A DNA stretch of 64,000 nucleotides from Ralstonia pickettii DTP0602 (GTDB lineage: Bacteria > Pseudomonadota > Gammaproteobacteria > Burkholderiales > Burkholderiaceae). The position numbers and the translations under genes are program-made. The notes under the pieces are model-generated. The model was not told the DNA's origin. It searched no databases and was given only the letters and a program-made list of their open reading frames with translations. Shown here in pieces: positions 8,161-16,408 of this stretch. The stretch lies in the NCBI GenBank assembly GCA_000471925.1, contig CP006668.1, positions 1,922,001-1,986,000 on the forward strand. Reading direction: 5' to 3'. Numbering within the stretch: the stretch's first letter is position 1; every line of letters starts with the position of its first letter.

Positions 8161-8597
8161 GCGGCGGAGCCTCGGTATTGCTCCCGACAAAGAACAACAG
8201 GTCGCTGGGAGCGACCTGTGTCGGGAGGCAAGCCAGGAGAGGAAGACCCTCAACGCGCCGCATGCTGGTCAGCGCATCCTGACCCGAAGGCGTAGGTGAT
8301 GGACGGGGTTAACGGCTGTCAATGGGCTGTCAATGCCGCTTCCGTTTGTCATGAGTATTTCGGCAAATACCTATCTCATGCGTATTTCTGGTTTGGCGAT
8401 GTGATAGGTATTTGTGCCCGATAGCCGCCCTGTCATGCCCTGACTGGCGCATCGCTGTATCTGTCCCCCGCCCCACCGCACCCGTATACTCTGTGTCCGG
8501 GACGCGTCCCACCCGCGCCCACCCGCGCAAGCGCCCCGGCGCAAACGGGACCGCCTCACCGATCTCACAACGAACAAACAAGCAACGGAGCAGCAGC
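8161..8597. other. 437-base intergenic region with a repeated GTATTT array
   Basis: This stretch has no gene I can support. Its centre (8349-8413) is strikingly AT-rich against the local background. It carries three direct copies of a 12-base element spaced 26-27 bases apart: TCATGAGTATTT (8349), TCATGCGTATTT (8376) and TGATAGGTATTT (8402). It also carries a perfect 12-bp inverted repeat, CAAATACCTATC (8364-8375) with GATAGGTATTTG (8403-8414). The array probably binds a regulator of the following reductase gene. A TATACT -10-like hexamer is at 8485-8490, without a good -35. Confidence 0.6.
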
Positions 8598-9476
8598 ATG
8601 CGTGTCGCATTTCTCGGACTCGGCGTCATGGGTTTCCACATGGCCGGCCACCTCGCCGCCAAGGGACACGAGGTCACGGTCTACAACCGCACCGCCGCCA
8701 AGGCACAGGCCTGGGTCGAGAAGTTCGGCGGCAAGGCGGCCGCCACGCCGGCGCTGGCCGTGCGCGATGCACAGGTGGTGTGCTCCTGCGTGGGCAACGA
8801 CGACGACCTGCGTTCCGTGCTGACCGGGCATGACGGTGCCTTCTTCAGCGCGCCGAGCGGCTGCATCTTCGTCGACCACACTACCGCGAGCGCCAACGTC
8901 GCGCGCGAGCTCTACGCCGCCGCGGGCGAGCGCGGCCTGCACTTTATCGACGGCCCGGTTTCCGGCGGCGAAGTCGGCGCGGAAAAAGGCATCCTGACCA
9001 TCATGTGCGGCGGCGACGCCGAGGTCTATGCGCGCGCCGAGCCGGTCATCGCCGCCTACGCGCGCGCGGTCACGCGCATCGGGGAATCGGGCGCCGGGCA
9101 ACTGGCCAAGATGGTCAACCAGATCAGCATCGCCGGCCTGATCCAGGGCTTGTCCGAGGCCATTGCCTTCGGCGAGCGCGCCGGCCTCGACATGAAGCTG
9201 GTGCTGGACGTCATCAGCAAGGGCGCGGCCGGTTCGTGGCAGCTGGAAAACCGCGGGCCGACGATGATCGACAACAAGTTCGACTTCGGCTTCGCGGTGG
9301 ACTGGATGCGCAAGGACCTCGGCCTGTGCCTGGACGAGGCGCGCCGCAACGGCGCCGGCCTGCCGGTGACGGCACTGGTGGACCAGTTCTACGCAGACCT
9401 GCAGCAGATGGGCTGCGGCCGCGCCGACACTTCGTCGCTGATCAAGCGCCTGCGCCAGCACACGAAGACCTCCTGA
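8598..9476 (+). CDS. 3-hydroxyisobutyrate dehydrogenase family reductase
   Basis: A 292-residue NAD(P)-dependent beta-hydroxyacid dehydrogenase. The ATG at 8598 has ACGGAG seven bases upstream; the longer frame begins in the AT-rich control region. The N-terminal Rossmann motif is G-L-G-V-M-G-F-H-M-A. The substrate-binding motif is D-G-P-V-S-G-G-E-V-G-A-E-K-G, and the catalytic Lys lies in G-A-G-Q-L-A-K-M-V-N-Q. Family members reduce or oxidise compounds such as hydroxyisobutyrate, tartronate semialdehyde or sulfolactaldehyde. The nearby sugar-acid-type dehydratase and Bug receptor make a tartronate-semialdehyde-reductase-like role plausible but unproven. It is transcribed alone. Confidence 0.9.
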   Translation: MRVAFLGLGVMGFHMAGHLAAKGHEVTVYNRTAAKAQAWVEKFGGKAAATPALAVRDAQVVCSCVGNDDDLRSVLTGHDGAFFSAPSGCIFVDHTTASANVARELYAAAGERGLHFIDGPVSGGEVGAEKGILTIMCGGDAEVYARAEPVIAAYARAVTRIGESGAGQLAKMVNQISIAGLIQGLSEAIAFGERAGLDMKLVLDVISKGAAGSWQLENRGPTMIDNKFDFGFAVDWMRKDLGLCLDEARRNGAGLPVTALVDQFYADLQQMGCGRADTSSLIKRLRQHTKTS

Positions 9477-9622
9477 CGTCGCCGCGGCGTCACCTGCCGT
9501 CGTCCGATTCCTACAGCGCAATCGGCGTGTCTCGGAAAGGCCGCTGCCGGGCGCGGGCCTAAGCTGGAGACATGGGGCCCGTCCAGTGGGGCCGGCCCGG
9601 CAACGATGCAGGAGAGACCATC

Positions 9623-9799
9623 ATGTGGAAACTCGCAGGTGCGCTACTGGTAAGCGCAAGCATGGCGCTGGCTGGCTGTACCGCGGCCGGTGCAGTGGCG
9701 GGCGGTGTGGCCGGACATGAGCTGACCGACGGCAGCGCCGCGGGCACGATCGGCGGCGCCGTGGTTGGCGGCGTGATCGGCCACGAACTGGGCAAGTAA
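9623..9799 (+). CDS. Small glycine-zipper lipoprotein
   Basis: A 58-residue lipoprotein. The lipobox L-A-G-C places the lipid-bearing Cys at residue 19 after a short signal peptide. The mature part is a Gly/Ala-rich helical hairpin with G-x3-G spacing (A-G-G-V-A-G-H, G-G-A-V-V-G-G-V-I-G-H), as in OsmB and SlyB-type glycine-zipper proteins. A GGAGAG ribosome-binding site lies at about 9611. It is monocistronic and ends before a strong terminator at 9828. An envelope-stress or osmotic role is likely from the family. Confidence 0.8.
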   Translation: MWKLAGALLVSASMALAGCTAAGAVAGGVAGHELTDGSAAGTIGGAVVGGVIGHELGK

Positions 9800-9827
9800 G
9801 CTGATGCCCGGCCCAGGCGGGCCAGGA

Positions 9828-9862
9828 ATGCAGAAAGGCCGCATCGCGCGGCCTTTCTGCAT
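9828..9862. terminator. Strong bidirectional hairpin terminator
   Basis: Perfect 15-bp arms (9828-9842 and 9848-9862) surround the loop ATCGC. The stem contains AGAAAGG opposite CCTTTCT, giving a run of T on either strand. It lies between the convergent glycine-zipper lipoprotein gene and the DUF799 gene. Confidence 0.85.
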
Positions 9863-9876
9863 GGTGGCGTCGGCTC

Positions 9877-10545
9877 TCAGAACTCGGCCGAGTCAGCCTT
9901 GAACTTCGGGTCGTACGGGCCAGCGGGCAGGCCAACGCCTGCCAAGCCGACTGCCGAGGCATTGGCTTGCTGTGCCAGCGGCACGTAGTTAGGCTTTGCC
10001 TTTTCCACGGCTGCAGCGATTGCCGAAGCGATCAGGCCTGCGAGACCGCCGCCCGCATTGTTGTTGGGCGTGTAGGCCAGTTGCTGATGCCGAGTCCACA
10101 AGGTCTTGCCGTCTTTCGCACTCTTGAGCGTGTAGTCGAGCTCTACCGTCGTCGTGGTCTGCAAGACCAGGTACTTGGAATCCCATCGGTCGATACGGAC
10201 ATACATCACTGCATCCGCGCCGAACATTTTCCCAATCACGGCAGGGTCATTGCTGTGCACCAGGTCGGCGTCGGACAGGCCCTCGTCTTCCATCAGGCGC
10301 TTGGTCAGGTGCACCGGGAAAACGTAGTAGCCGCGCTCTGCGATGGGTCGCGAGATAGTCGACAGGAAGTAGTCAGGCGCATCGACATCGACACTGCGGT
10401 TCACTACCGGCACCACCAGGATCGAACGCGGCTGTTCGGAACGGAAGGCAGTGTAGTCGGAACGCTTGGCCATGGGCGCGCAGGCAGCAAGGCTGCCTGC
10501 CAGTGCCAGCAGGCCGAGCGTGCGGAACGATTGGATAAGGCGCAT
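9877..10545 (-). CDS. DUF799/GNA1162 family lipoprotein
   Basis: A 222-residue outer-membrane-type lipoprotein with a signal peptide ending in S-L-A-A-C (Cys about residue 22). The body matches the DUF799 (GNA1162) family: I-L-V-V-P-V-V-N-R-S, D-Y-F-L-S-T-I-S-R-P-I-A-E-R-G-Y-Y-V-F-P-V, then A-D-A-V-M-Y-V-R-I-D-R-W. This is an alpha/beta fold related to the LpoB and TolB N-terminal architecture. It is the last gene of a four-gene lipoprotein operon (CsgG-like, PEGA-like, DUF4810, this). CsgG-like, DUF4810 and DUF799 genes occur together in other Gram-negatives, which supports a shared envelope complex. The function is not established. Confidence 0.88.
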   Translation of the reverse strand: MRLIQSFRTLGLLALAGSLAACAPMAKRSDYTAFRSEQPRSILVVPVVNRSVDVDAPDYFLSTISRPIAERGYYVFPVHLTKRLMEDEGLSDADLVHSNDPAVIGKMFGADAVMYVRIDRWDSKYLVLQTTTTVELDYTLKSAKDGKTLWTRHQQLAYTPNNNAGGGLAGLIASAIAAAVEKAKPNYVPLAQQANASAVGLAGVGLPAGPYDPKFKADSAEF

Positions 10546-10554
10546 GGATTCCCC

Positions 10555-10995
10555 TTATTGCTTGGTAGTCTGACCTGGGGCCTGTGCAGGAGCGACAGCC
10601 TGAACGCTGGTCTGAGTGTTTTCCACCACCTTGCCTTTACCCTTGTCGGCAGCCGGTGCGCTGGCGATCTGGATCATGCGCGTCATCAGTGCGGCAGATT
10701 CCGGCCACGTGGCCTTTTCCTTGCCGAACCAGACCACGGCGTCCTTCGCCTTGCCTTGCTCGAGCAGCACGTTACCGTACTCGGCATAGAGCCCTGGCGG
10801 CACCTTGGCGCCACTGCTTTCGGCGCCCGAGATTGTCTTGCCGAGCTGTTCCGCGAATGCCTCGGAAGCGGCTGGCGTCTTGTAGTAGGTGTAGAGCGCC
10901 GGCTCGTACGAGCCCCAGGCGTACTTCTGCTGCGGCGCGCAGGCGCTCAGCAGCGCGGCGGTCGCCAGCACGCTGGTGATGTGGATCATTTTCAT
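10555..10995 (-). CDS. DUF4810 family lipoprotein
   Basis: A 146-residue lipoprotein. The ATG at 10995 overlaps the upstream gene's stop by four bases (ATGA) and has CGGAG about eight bases upstream. The longer frame to 11295 is a shadow of the PEGA-like gene. The signal peptide ends L-L-S-A-C (Cys about residue 19). The mature protein begins with the family pattern K-Y-A-W-G-S-Y-E-P-A-L-Y and contains a TPR-like helical stretch (P-P-G-L-Y-A-E-Y-G-N-V-L-L-E-Q-G-K). The tail is Pro/Ala/Gln rich. It is the third gene in the CsgG-like operon, nine bases from DUF799. Confidence 0.87.
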   Translation of the reverse strand: MKMIHITSVLATAALLSACAPQQKYAWGSYEPALYTYYKTPAASEAFAEQLGKTISGAESSGAKVPPGLYAEYGNVLLEQGKAKDAVVWFGKEKATWPESAALMTRMIQIASAPAADKGKGKVVENTQTSVQAVAPAQAPGQTTKQ

Positions 10996-11309
10996 TGTTG
11001 TTGCTCCGCGGAAACTTCGATGCTGACGGACTCGCCGCCCGAGGCAAAGATGCTGCGCGTCAGCAGTGCGCGCCCACCTTGCCGGACCTCGACCTCGTGC
11101 GGGCCCTCTTCGATCTTGAGCACCGACTGCACGCCATCGAAGGCGGACGCCTGGCCCACCTGGATGCCATCTACCATCAGCACGGACTGTGGCGGTGCGC
11201 CGACGACACGCAGGGTCGGACGGCCCTGCCCGCTCTGTACGGTCGTATTCGGCAATGCACAGCCGTACATGGCCAGCGCCGCAACCGCGGCGCACAGAAG
11301 CTGTTTCAT
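10992..11309 (-). CDS. PEGA-like lipoprotein
   Basis: A 105-residue lipoprotein with the lipobox M-Y-G-C (Cys about residue 17). The mature part is a small beta-rich domain resembling PEGA/carboxypeptidase-regulatory folds: S-V-L-M-V-D-G-I-Q-V-G, then E-G-P-H-E-V-E-V-R-Q-G-G-R. Such domains often bind peptidoglycan, sugars or partner proteins on the cell surface. It is the second gene of the operon, starting 11 bases after the CsgG-like stop and overlapping DUF4810 by four bases. I cannot name a precise family. Confidence 0.75.
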   Translation of the reverse strand: MKQLLCAAVAALAMYGCALPNTTVQSGQGRPTLRVVGAPPQSVLMVDGIQVGQASAFDGVQSVLKIEEGPHEVEVRQGGRALLTRSIFASGGESVSIEVSAEQQQ

Positions 11310-11320
11310 CTTGCGGTTCC

Positions 11321-12274
11321 CTATTGCGCGACGAAGAGGTTGGCAGTGCCCTTGGGCAGCGTGCCGGACACGAGTTCCGTCACGGATCCCTCATTGGTTT
11401 CGCTGTCGCCGAACGACGACTGCACCCGCACCTTGGCCACGGGGCGCGCCGGCAGCGCAATCTGGAATCCGCTCTGCGCGCTCTTGACCTGTTCGCCTTC
11501 GGCATAGACGTACAGCATGTCGCCGGCACGGATGCCCTGGCGGCTGCCGCCGGAGATGTACACCGTGCGGCCTTCGGCCTTGAGGATGTCGGTCTTCCAC
11601 TGGCGCTCTTCGAGCTTGCTCATCAGGCGGCCCAGCACATCCGAGATGGCGGCGGCAACGGCCTTGTCGTTGAGCGTGCCGTCGTAGTCGGCCTTGCTGC
11701 CGAATCCCGCCACCTCACCGGACTCAGTGGAAGCCTCGCCAGCACCGCTGGCGGAGAAAAAAGCATGGCCGGTCTTCACATCGACCAGGCGGATTTCCAC
11801 CTTGGCGTGGGCGGTCTGCACCTTGGTCGAACTGAGGAAGCCCGCCTTGCCCGTGGTGGCGCGACCGAATTCCGTCACGGAACCGATGATCAGCGTATCC
11901 ACACCCACCAGCTGGCTGTCCTTGGTCAGGCTCTGCTCAGCCTGGACCTTGCCCAGATCGGGCCGTTCGAACACTAGGAATCGTTTGGAGGCCACCAGCC
12001 GGCTGGACAGGATGTCGCTGGCCTGCTTGCCGAGCGGATCCAGATTCTGGTCCGTGAAGAACGTGCGGCCATAGCGCGTTTCATTGGAGAAGCGACCGAT
12101 GGCGATCTTGCGTTTGAGCTGGTGCACCGGCGGCAGCGATACGGCCTCCTGTGCGGCGAGCTGCTGCTGGCGCGGCGTGGGCGCCTCCACGACCTTGGGC
12201 GGCGTGGTGACGGTGGCACAAGCGCCCAACCCCAGGCACATGCCTGCAGCCAACAACCTGCTGAAACCCATCAT
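11321..12274 (-). CDS. CsgG/HfaB family outer-membrane lipoprotein
   Basis: A lipoprotein of 317 residues, or 316 if the second Met at 12271 is used. The latter fits better because the GGGGG purine run is only one base from the first ATG. The lipobox is L-G-A-C (Cys about residue 19). The conserved CsgG core follows: K-I-A-I-G-R-F-S-N-E-T, then D-I-L-S-S-R-L-V, V-D-T-L-I-I-G-S-V-T-E-F, and a C-terminal extension with a G-I-R-A-G-D-M-L-Y-V-Y beta-barrel-like motif. In curli systems CsgG forms a nonameric export channel. Here no curli subunit (CsgA/B), CsgE or CsgF gene is present, so this is a non-curli relative heading a lipoprotein operon. Confidence 0.9.
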   Translation of the reverse strand: MMGFSRLLAAGMCLGLGACATVTTPPKVVEAPTPRQQQLAAQEAVSLPPVHQLKRKIAIGRFSNETRYGRTFFTDQNLDPLGKQASDILSSRLVASKRFLVFERPDLGKVQAEQSLTKDSQLVGVDTLIIGSVTEFGRATTGKAGFLSSTKVQTAHAKVEIRLVDVKTGHAFFSASGAGEASTESGEVAGFGSKADYDGTLNDKAVAAAISDVLGRLMSKLEERQWKTDILKAEGRTVYISGGSRQGIRAGDMLYVYAEGEQVKSAQSGFQIALPARPVAKVRVQSSFGDSETNEGSVTELVSGTLPKGTANLFVAQ

Positions 12275-12312
12275 TCCCCCGATTACAAATAGTTACAAAT
12301 GCGAGTCGGGCG

Positions 12313-12341
12313 ATTGTATGGAACCTCACCACCCTGCGCAA
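12313..12341 (-). promoter_or_regulatory. Promoter of the CsgG-like operon
   Basis: On the minus strand a TTGCGC -35 (12336-12341) and a TACAAT -10 (12313-12318) are separated by exactly 17 bases, about 40 bases before the CsgG-like start. The leader between -10 and start contains two direct copies of ATTTGTAA (within 12282-12299) that could bind a regulator. Confidence 0.6.
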
Positions 12342-12472
12342 TAGGCTATGTAGGGGATTTCGACACGTCCCATCAGTTCTTGAGCGGCAAATGCAGCCTT
12401 GTTGCGGCAGGTCAAAGTCCGGCGGCGGTACGGACTGGCCGGTGCGAAAGAGCCAGAAAGAGCCAGGAAGCG

Positions 12473-13327
12473 TCAGGCCACGTCGTCGGACGACGTGTTG
12501 CCCGCGGAACGCTGCAACCGTCGCCACACCAGCACCGGCAGCCGCAGCACGAAGCCCGCCACCAGCCGCAGATGCATCCCCGTCAGCAACAGGTTGTCGC
12601 GCAGGTAGCGGAAGTGCGAGACCCCACCCTCGCCCCGGGCGAAGTACCGCACCGGGGCATCGAGGTTGATCGGCCAAACGCCGCGCCAGCACAGCCGCAC
12701 CGCGACCTCCGGATCGAAGTCGAAACGCCGCATCCACCGGCTCTCCTTCATCACCGCGCGCAGCGGCGCGATCGGGTAGACGCGAAAGCCGAACAGCGAA
12801 TCGCCGATGCCGGCCCACAGCGTTTCCAGGTCGGACCAGAAATTGGACATGCGCCGCCAGTAGACCCGCTCGCGCGGCGCGCTGGCGTCGAAGACGGGCC
12901 GGCCCAGCACCATCGCGCCGGGCTGGCGCTGCGACAGCGCCATGAACTCGGGGATCAGGTGCGCGGGATGCTGGCCGTCGGAATCCATCACCAGCACGTG
13001 CGTAAAGCCCTCGGCGGCGGCGGCCTCGATGCCCTGCAGCACGGCGGCGCCCTTGCCCTGGTTGCTGGGCAGCACCAGCACGCGCAGCCCTGAATCGGTG
13101 GCGGCCTGCGCCTGCAGCCAGCGGTCGCTGCCGTCGGTGCTGCCGTCGACCACGACCCAGACCGGCGACCAGGCCTCGCGCGCGGCGCGCAGCGTGTCGT
13201 GCAGGCGCTGGCCCGGGTTGTAGCTGGGGATCAGGACAAAGTGCGTGGCCGACGGCGCGGAGCCGCCGATGGGATGGGGCGTGCCGCCGGCCACCAGCGC
13301 CGGGCGGGGCGTGGCTTGCTGCGGCAT
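12473..13327 (-). CDS. Family 2 glycosyltransferase
   Basis: A 284-residue GT-A fold glycosyltransferase: F-V-L-I-P-S-Y-N-P-G near residue 30, the nucleotide-binding V-D-G-S-T-D-G-S, N-Q-G-K-G-A-A-V, and the metal-binding D-S-D-G-Q-H-P near residue 118. There is no obvious transmembrane domain, although the C-terminal V-A-G-F-V-L-R-L-P-V-L-V-W stretch may attach to the membrane. It follows the ACP gene by 45 bases in the same direction, so the two form the minus-strand arm of the aryl-polyene-like cluster. A similar glycosyltransferase occurs in such clusters and may glycosylate the lipid head group. The acceptor is unknown. Confidence 0.88.
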   Translation of the reverse strand: MPQQATPRPALVAGGTPHPIGGSAPSATHFVLIPSYNPGQRLHDTLRAAREAWSPVWVVVDGSTDGSDRWLQAQAATDSGLRVLVLPSNQGKGAAVLQGIEAAAAEGFTHVLVMDSDGQHPAHLIPEFMALSQRQPGAMVLGRPVFDASAPRERVYWRRMSNFWSDLETLWAGIGDSLFGFRVYPIAPLRAVMKESRWMRRFDFDPEVAVRLCWRGVWPINLDAPVRYFARGEGGVSHFRYLRDNLLLTGMHLRLVAGFVLRLPVLVWRRLQRSAGNTSSDDVA

Positions 13328-13372
13328 GGTCGTGTGCTGGGAGGGCTGGCCGGGTGGCGGGGAAGCGCCGCG

Positions 13373-13633
13373 CTAGCGCGCGCGGTTGGCTGCCAGGTAG
13401 GCGGCCAGGCTGCCCAGCGAGGCAAAGATGGTCTTGTTGTCGGGATTGTCCGAACGCAACTCGACGCCGTACTTGCGCGAAACCAGCAGCGCGATCTCGA
13501 GGATATCGATGGAATCCAGCCCGAAGCCCTCGCCATAGAGCGGCGTGTCGGCCTTGACGTCCTCCAGCCGCAGCTCGGCAATGTCGAGTTCGTCGATGAT
13601 CAGGCGGGCAAGTTCGGTTTCGAGTTCGGTCAT
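13373..13633 (-). CDS. Acyl carrier protein
   Basis: An 86-residue ACP. The phosphopantetheine attachment Ser is residue 41 in the motif G-F-G-L-D-S-I-D, and the helical layout and acidic character are typical. I start it at the ATG at 13633; the frame extends further upstream without a ribosome-binding site, and the ATG itself has only a weak one. It heads the minus-strand pair with the glycosyltransferase and diverges from the nine-gene plus-strand operon. It most likely carries the growing acyl or polyene chain made by the ketosynthase and dehydratases of that operon. Confidence 0.9.
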   Translation of the reverse strand: MTELETELARLIIDELDIAELRLEDVKADTPLYGEGFGLDSIDILEIALLVSRKYGVELRSDNPDNKTIFASLGSLAAYLAANRAR

Positions 13634-13894
13634 GTTGCAAAGGGGCAGCAGGAAGGCCGCTGCGGCACGCGGTCCGGGCAATGGTCGACCTGGATCGCTG
13701 GGCAGGGCAACCGATGCTATCAAAGGGCCCAATTCCGAGCCAGTTGAGAGAAGTTTAGTAACAACAAAGGCGGGGCTTTGGGGAATCATCGCGCCGTCGG
13801 CCGGGTCTTTTGAGGTATAAAGCGTTCGCTTCGCGCGCCGTTGCGCCGCCGCAGCAATGCCGCCCGCACCGCACGCACTATACAGAGGGCGCCC

Positions 13895-14668
13895 ATGAAG
13901 CGCCTTACGCAACACACGATAACCCTGCAGATGCCTTCGAGCCAGCCCTTAGACCTCCCCACCCCGCCCGCCGCGCCGGGCTTCCCAGCCCGTCCGGATG
14001 TCCTGGCTTCGCCATTGCAGCGCCACGGATGGATCGCCGCGGTGCTGGGTTTCGTCGTCTATGAATCGGCCCTGCATCGCGCCGCCCACCAGCCGGGTGC
14101 CGAGGTCGCCGCTCTGTTCCTCGGCGCGGCGCCGTTCCTGGCAATCGGCTTCGTCGCGCTGCGGCGCGCCGGATGGCGCGCGCCGGCATGGCTGGCCTTG
14201 CTGGCGGCATGCGCCGCTTTGTGGATCTGGCGCGCGCCGCTGGCCGGGCATTTCGGCTGGACCTATTTCCTGCAACATGCCGGCGTGAACGCGGCGCTGG
14301 GCGTGATGTTCGGGCAGAGCCTGCGCGCGGGCAGCACGCCGCTGTGCATGCAGATCGCCACGGCGCTGCACGGACCGCTGTCGCCCTCGCACGCGCAGTA
14401 CACACTGCGCGTGACCCAGGCCTGGACGCTGTTCTTCGCGGCGATGGTGGGCGTGTCCACGCTGCTGTTCGTGCTGGCGCCGGTGGCGACCTGGTCCAGC
14501 TTCGCCAACCTGGGCACGCCGCTGCTGATTGCCGCGATGTTCGCGGGCGAAGCCGCGTGCCGCCGCATCGCCTTCCCCGGCATGCGCCATACCGGCCTGC
14601 TTGACGCCGTGCACGGCTACCGCGCGGTCATGGCTGCCCGGGCGGGCCGGTCCGGGTCGTCGCGCTGA
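13895..14668 (+). CDS. COG4648-type integral membrane protein
   Basis: A protein of about 257 residues with five or six hydrophobic segments after an N-terminal Pro-rich cytoplasmic stretch. The pattern matches the COG4648 membrane proteins found in aryl-polyene and related fatty-acid clusters, which databases sometimes mislabel as ketosynthase; no ketosynthase motif is present. The start at 13895 has AGAGGG upstream. Earlier and later in-frame ATGs (13841, 13931) cannot be excluded. It is the first gene of the plus-strand operon, with a TATAAA -10-like hexamer at 13816-13821 but no clear -35. Its role is unknown. Confidence 0.75.
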   Translation: MKRLTQHTITLQMPSSQPLDLPTPPAAPGFPARPDVLASPLQRHGWIAAVLGFVVYESALHRAAHQPGAEVAALFLGAAPFLAIGFVALRRAGWRAPAWLALLAACAALWIWRAPLAGHFGWTYFLQHAGVNAALGVMFGQSLRAGSTPLCMQIATALHGPLSPSHAQYTLRVTQAWTLFFAAMVGVSTLLFVLAPVATWSSFANLGTPLLIAAMFAGEAACRRIAFPGMRHTGLLDAVHGYRAVMAARAGRSGSSR

Positions 14669-14704
14669 CGCGCCCGCCGCCCTCAGCACAGGCTCTTCTG
14701 GCCC

Positions 14705-16408
14705 ATGACCAAGTTCCCGATCGTCGCGCATGCCTCGCCCGAAGGCGTTATCGCCTGGGCGCACGGGCGGCCCGTTACCGTGCGGCAGTTCCTGGCCGAC
14801 GTAAACCGCGTGGCCGCCGCGATGCCCGTGGGCGGCCATGTGTTCAACGCCTGCACGGACCGCTACCGTTTCACCGTCGGCTTGTGCGCCGCGCTGCTGG
14901 CCCGCAAGGCTACGCTGCTGCCGCCGTCGCAGACGACGGAGATGGTGCGCCAGCTGGCCGCCTTCGCGCCGGATGCGTTCTGCCTGCATGACCAGCCTGT
15001 CGCGGATTTCGCGATGCCGGCGGTCCGTTATCCGGAAGTTTCGGACGCGGCCGCAGCCGGGGTCGTGGACATCCCCGAGATTCCCGCGGCGCAGGTGATG
15101 GCCTACGTATTCACCTCCGGCTCGACCGGTACGCCGGTGCCGCACCGCAAGACCTGGGGCGCGATGGCCCGCAGCGCGCGCGCCGCGGCACAGCGGCTGG
15201 GGCTGCTGGACGGGCGCGCGTGGACGCTGGTTGGCACGGTGCCGCCGCAGCATATGTTCGGGCTGGAAGCCACCGTCATGCTGGCGCTGCAGGGCGGCGC
15301 CGCGCTGGCCGCAGCCACCGCGTTCTACCCGGCCGATGTGCGCGACACGCTGGCGTCGGTGCCGGGGCCGCGCGCGCTGGTCAGCTCGCCGGTGCACCTG
15401 CGCACGCTGGTGCAAGCCGGCATGGCCATGCCTCCCACCGACCTGGTGCTGTGCGCCACCGCCCCGCTCGGCCGCCAGCTCGCCGCCGAAACCGAAACGC
15501 TGTTCAGCGCGCCGCTGTGCGAAATCTACGGCAGCACCGAGACCGGCCAGCTCGCCACCCGGCGCACCGCGCAGACCGACACCTGGACGCTGGTCCCGGG
15601 CGTAAGCCTGCATCAGCGTCCCAGCGCCAGCGGCGACGACACCGAGACCTGGGCCGAAGGCGGCCATATCGAGCAGCCGGTGCCGCTGGGCGATGCCATC
15701 GCGCCGCTGGATGCAAGCCACTTCCTGCTGCACGGCCGCAAGGCCGACGTGCTCAACATCGCCGGCAAGCGCACCTCGCTGGCCTACCTGAACCACCAGC
15801 TCAATGCGATCGAAGGCGTGCAGGACGGCGCGTTCTTCATGCCCGACGACGCCCACGAGGGCGACCTCCGCGGCCACGTGGTGCGCCTGGCCGCGGTCGT
15901 AGTCGCGCCTGGCCTGACACCGGCGCAGGTGCTGCGGGGGCTGCGCATGGGCATCGACCCGGCCTTCCTGCCGCGGCCGCTGCTGTTCGCAGAGAGCCTG
16001 CCGCGCAACGACGCCGGCAAGCTGCCGCGCGCCGCGCTGGCGGCGCTGATCGCGCAACTGGCCGCGGCGCACCACGGCGATACCATCGAGCCGCCCGCCT
16101 TTGTCATCGGCGCAGACCATCCGGCCATTGCCGGCCACTTCCCCGGCAACCCGATCGTGCCCGGCGTGGTGCTGCTGGACCACGCTGTGCTCGGGCTCGG
16201 CGCGGCGCTGGGCCGGTGGCTTGTGCCCACGCAGGTCGGCACCGTCAAGTTCCTGAGTCCGGTGCGGCCCGGCGAGCGCGTTGAGGTCTTGCACCAGCAA
16301 GGCGGCGACAGCCTGCGTTTCACGCTGCGCAGCGCGGGACGCGATGTCGCCAGCGGCACGCTGCAGGTGCGCGACGCCACGCCGCCAGCGGAGGCCGCAC
16401 CATGCTGA
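14705..16408 (+). CDS. Acyl-ACP/CoA ligase fused to a 3-hydroxyacyl-ACP dehydratase
   Basis: A 567-residue bifunctional protein. Residues 1 to about 450 are an AMP-binding ligase with the phosphate loop Y-V-F-T-S-G-S-T-G-T-P near residue 137, I-Y-G-S-T-E-T-G-Q near 275 and the hinge L-L-H-G-R-K-A-D. The final 100 or so residues are a FabZ-like hotdog domain containing G-H-F-P-G-N-P-I-V-P-G-V with the catalytic His. In aryl-polyene clusters the ligase primes an aryl or acyl starter onto ACP and the dehydratase acts on the elongating chain. The fusion places both steps in one protein. It overlaps the next gene by seven bases. Confidence 0.88.
   Translation: MTKFPIVAHASPEGVIAWAHGRPVTVRQFLADVNRVAAAMPVGGHVFNACTDRYRFTVGLCAALLARKATLLPPSQTTEMVRQLAAFAPDAFCLHDQPVADFAMPAVRYPEVSDAAAAGVVDIPEIPAAQVMAYVFTSGSTGTPVPHRKTWGAMARSARAAAQRLGLLDGRAWTLVGTVPPQHMFGLEATVMLALQGGAALAAATAFYPADVRDTLASVPGPRALVSSPVHLRTLVQAGMAMPPTDLVLCATAPLGRQLAAETETLFSAPLCEIYGSTETGQLATRRTAQTDTWTLVPGVSLHQRPSASGDDTETWAEGGHIEQPVPLGDAIAPLDASHFLLHGRKADVLNIAGKRTSLAYLNHQLNAIEGVQDGAFFMPDDAHEGDLRGHVVRLAAVVVAPGLTPAQVLRGLRMGIDPAFLPRPLLFAESLPRNDAGKLPRAALAALIAQLAAAHHGDTIEPPAFVIGADHPAIAGHFPGNPIVPGVVLLDHAVLGLGAALGRWLVPTQVGTVKFLSPVRPGERVEVLHQQGGDSLRFTLRSAGRDVASGTLQVRDATPPAEAAPC

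Noticed and set aside
9877..12274. Curli biogenesis locus
   Set aside because: Only a CsgG-like protein is present; there are no CsgA/B subunits, CsgE/F helpers or CsgD, so curli cannot be claimed.
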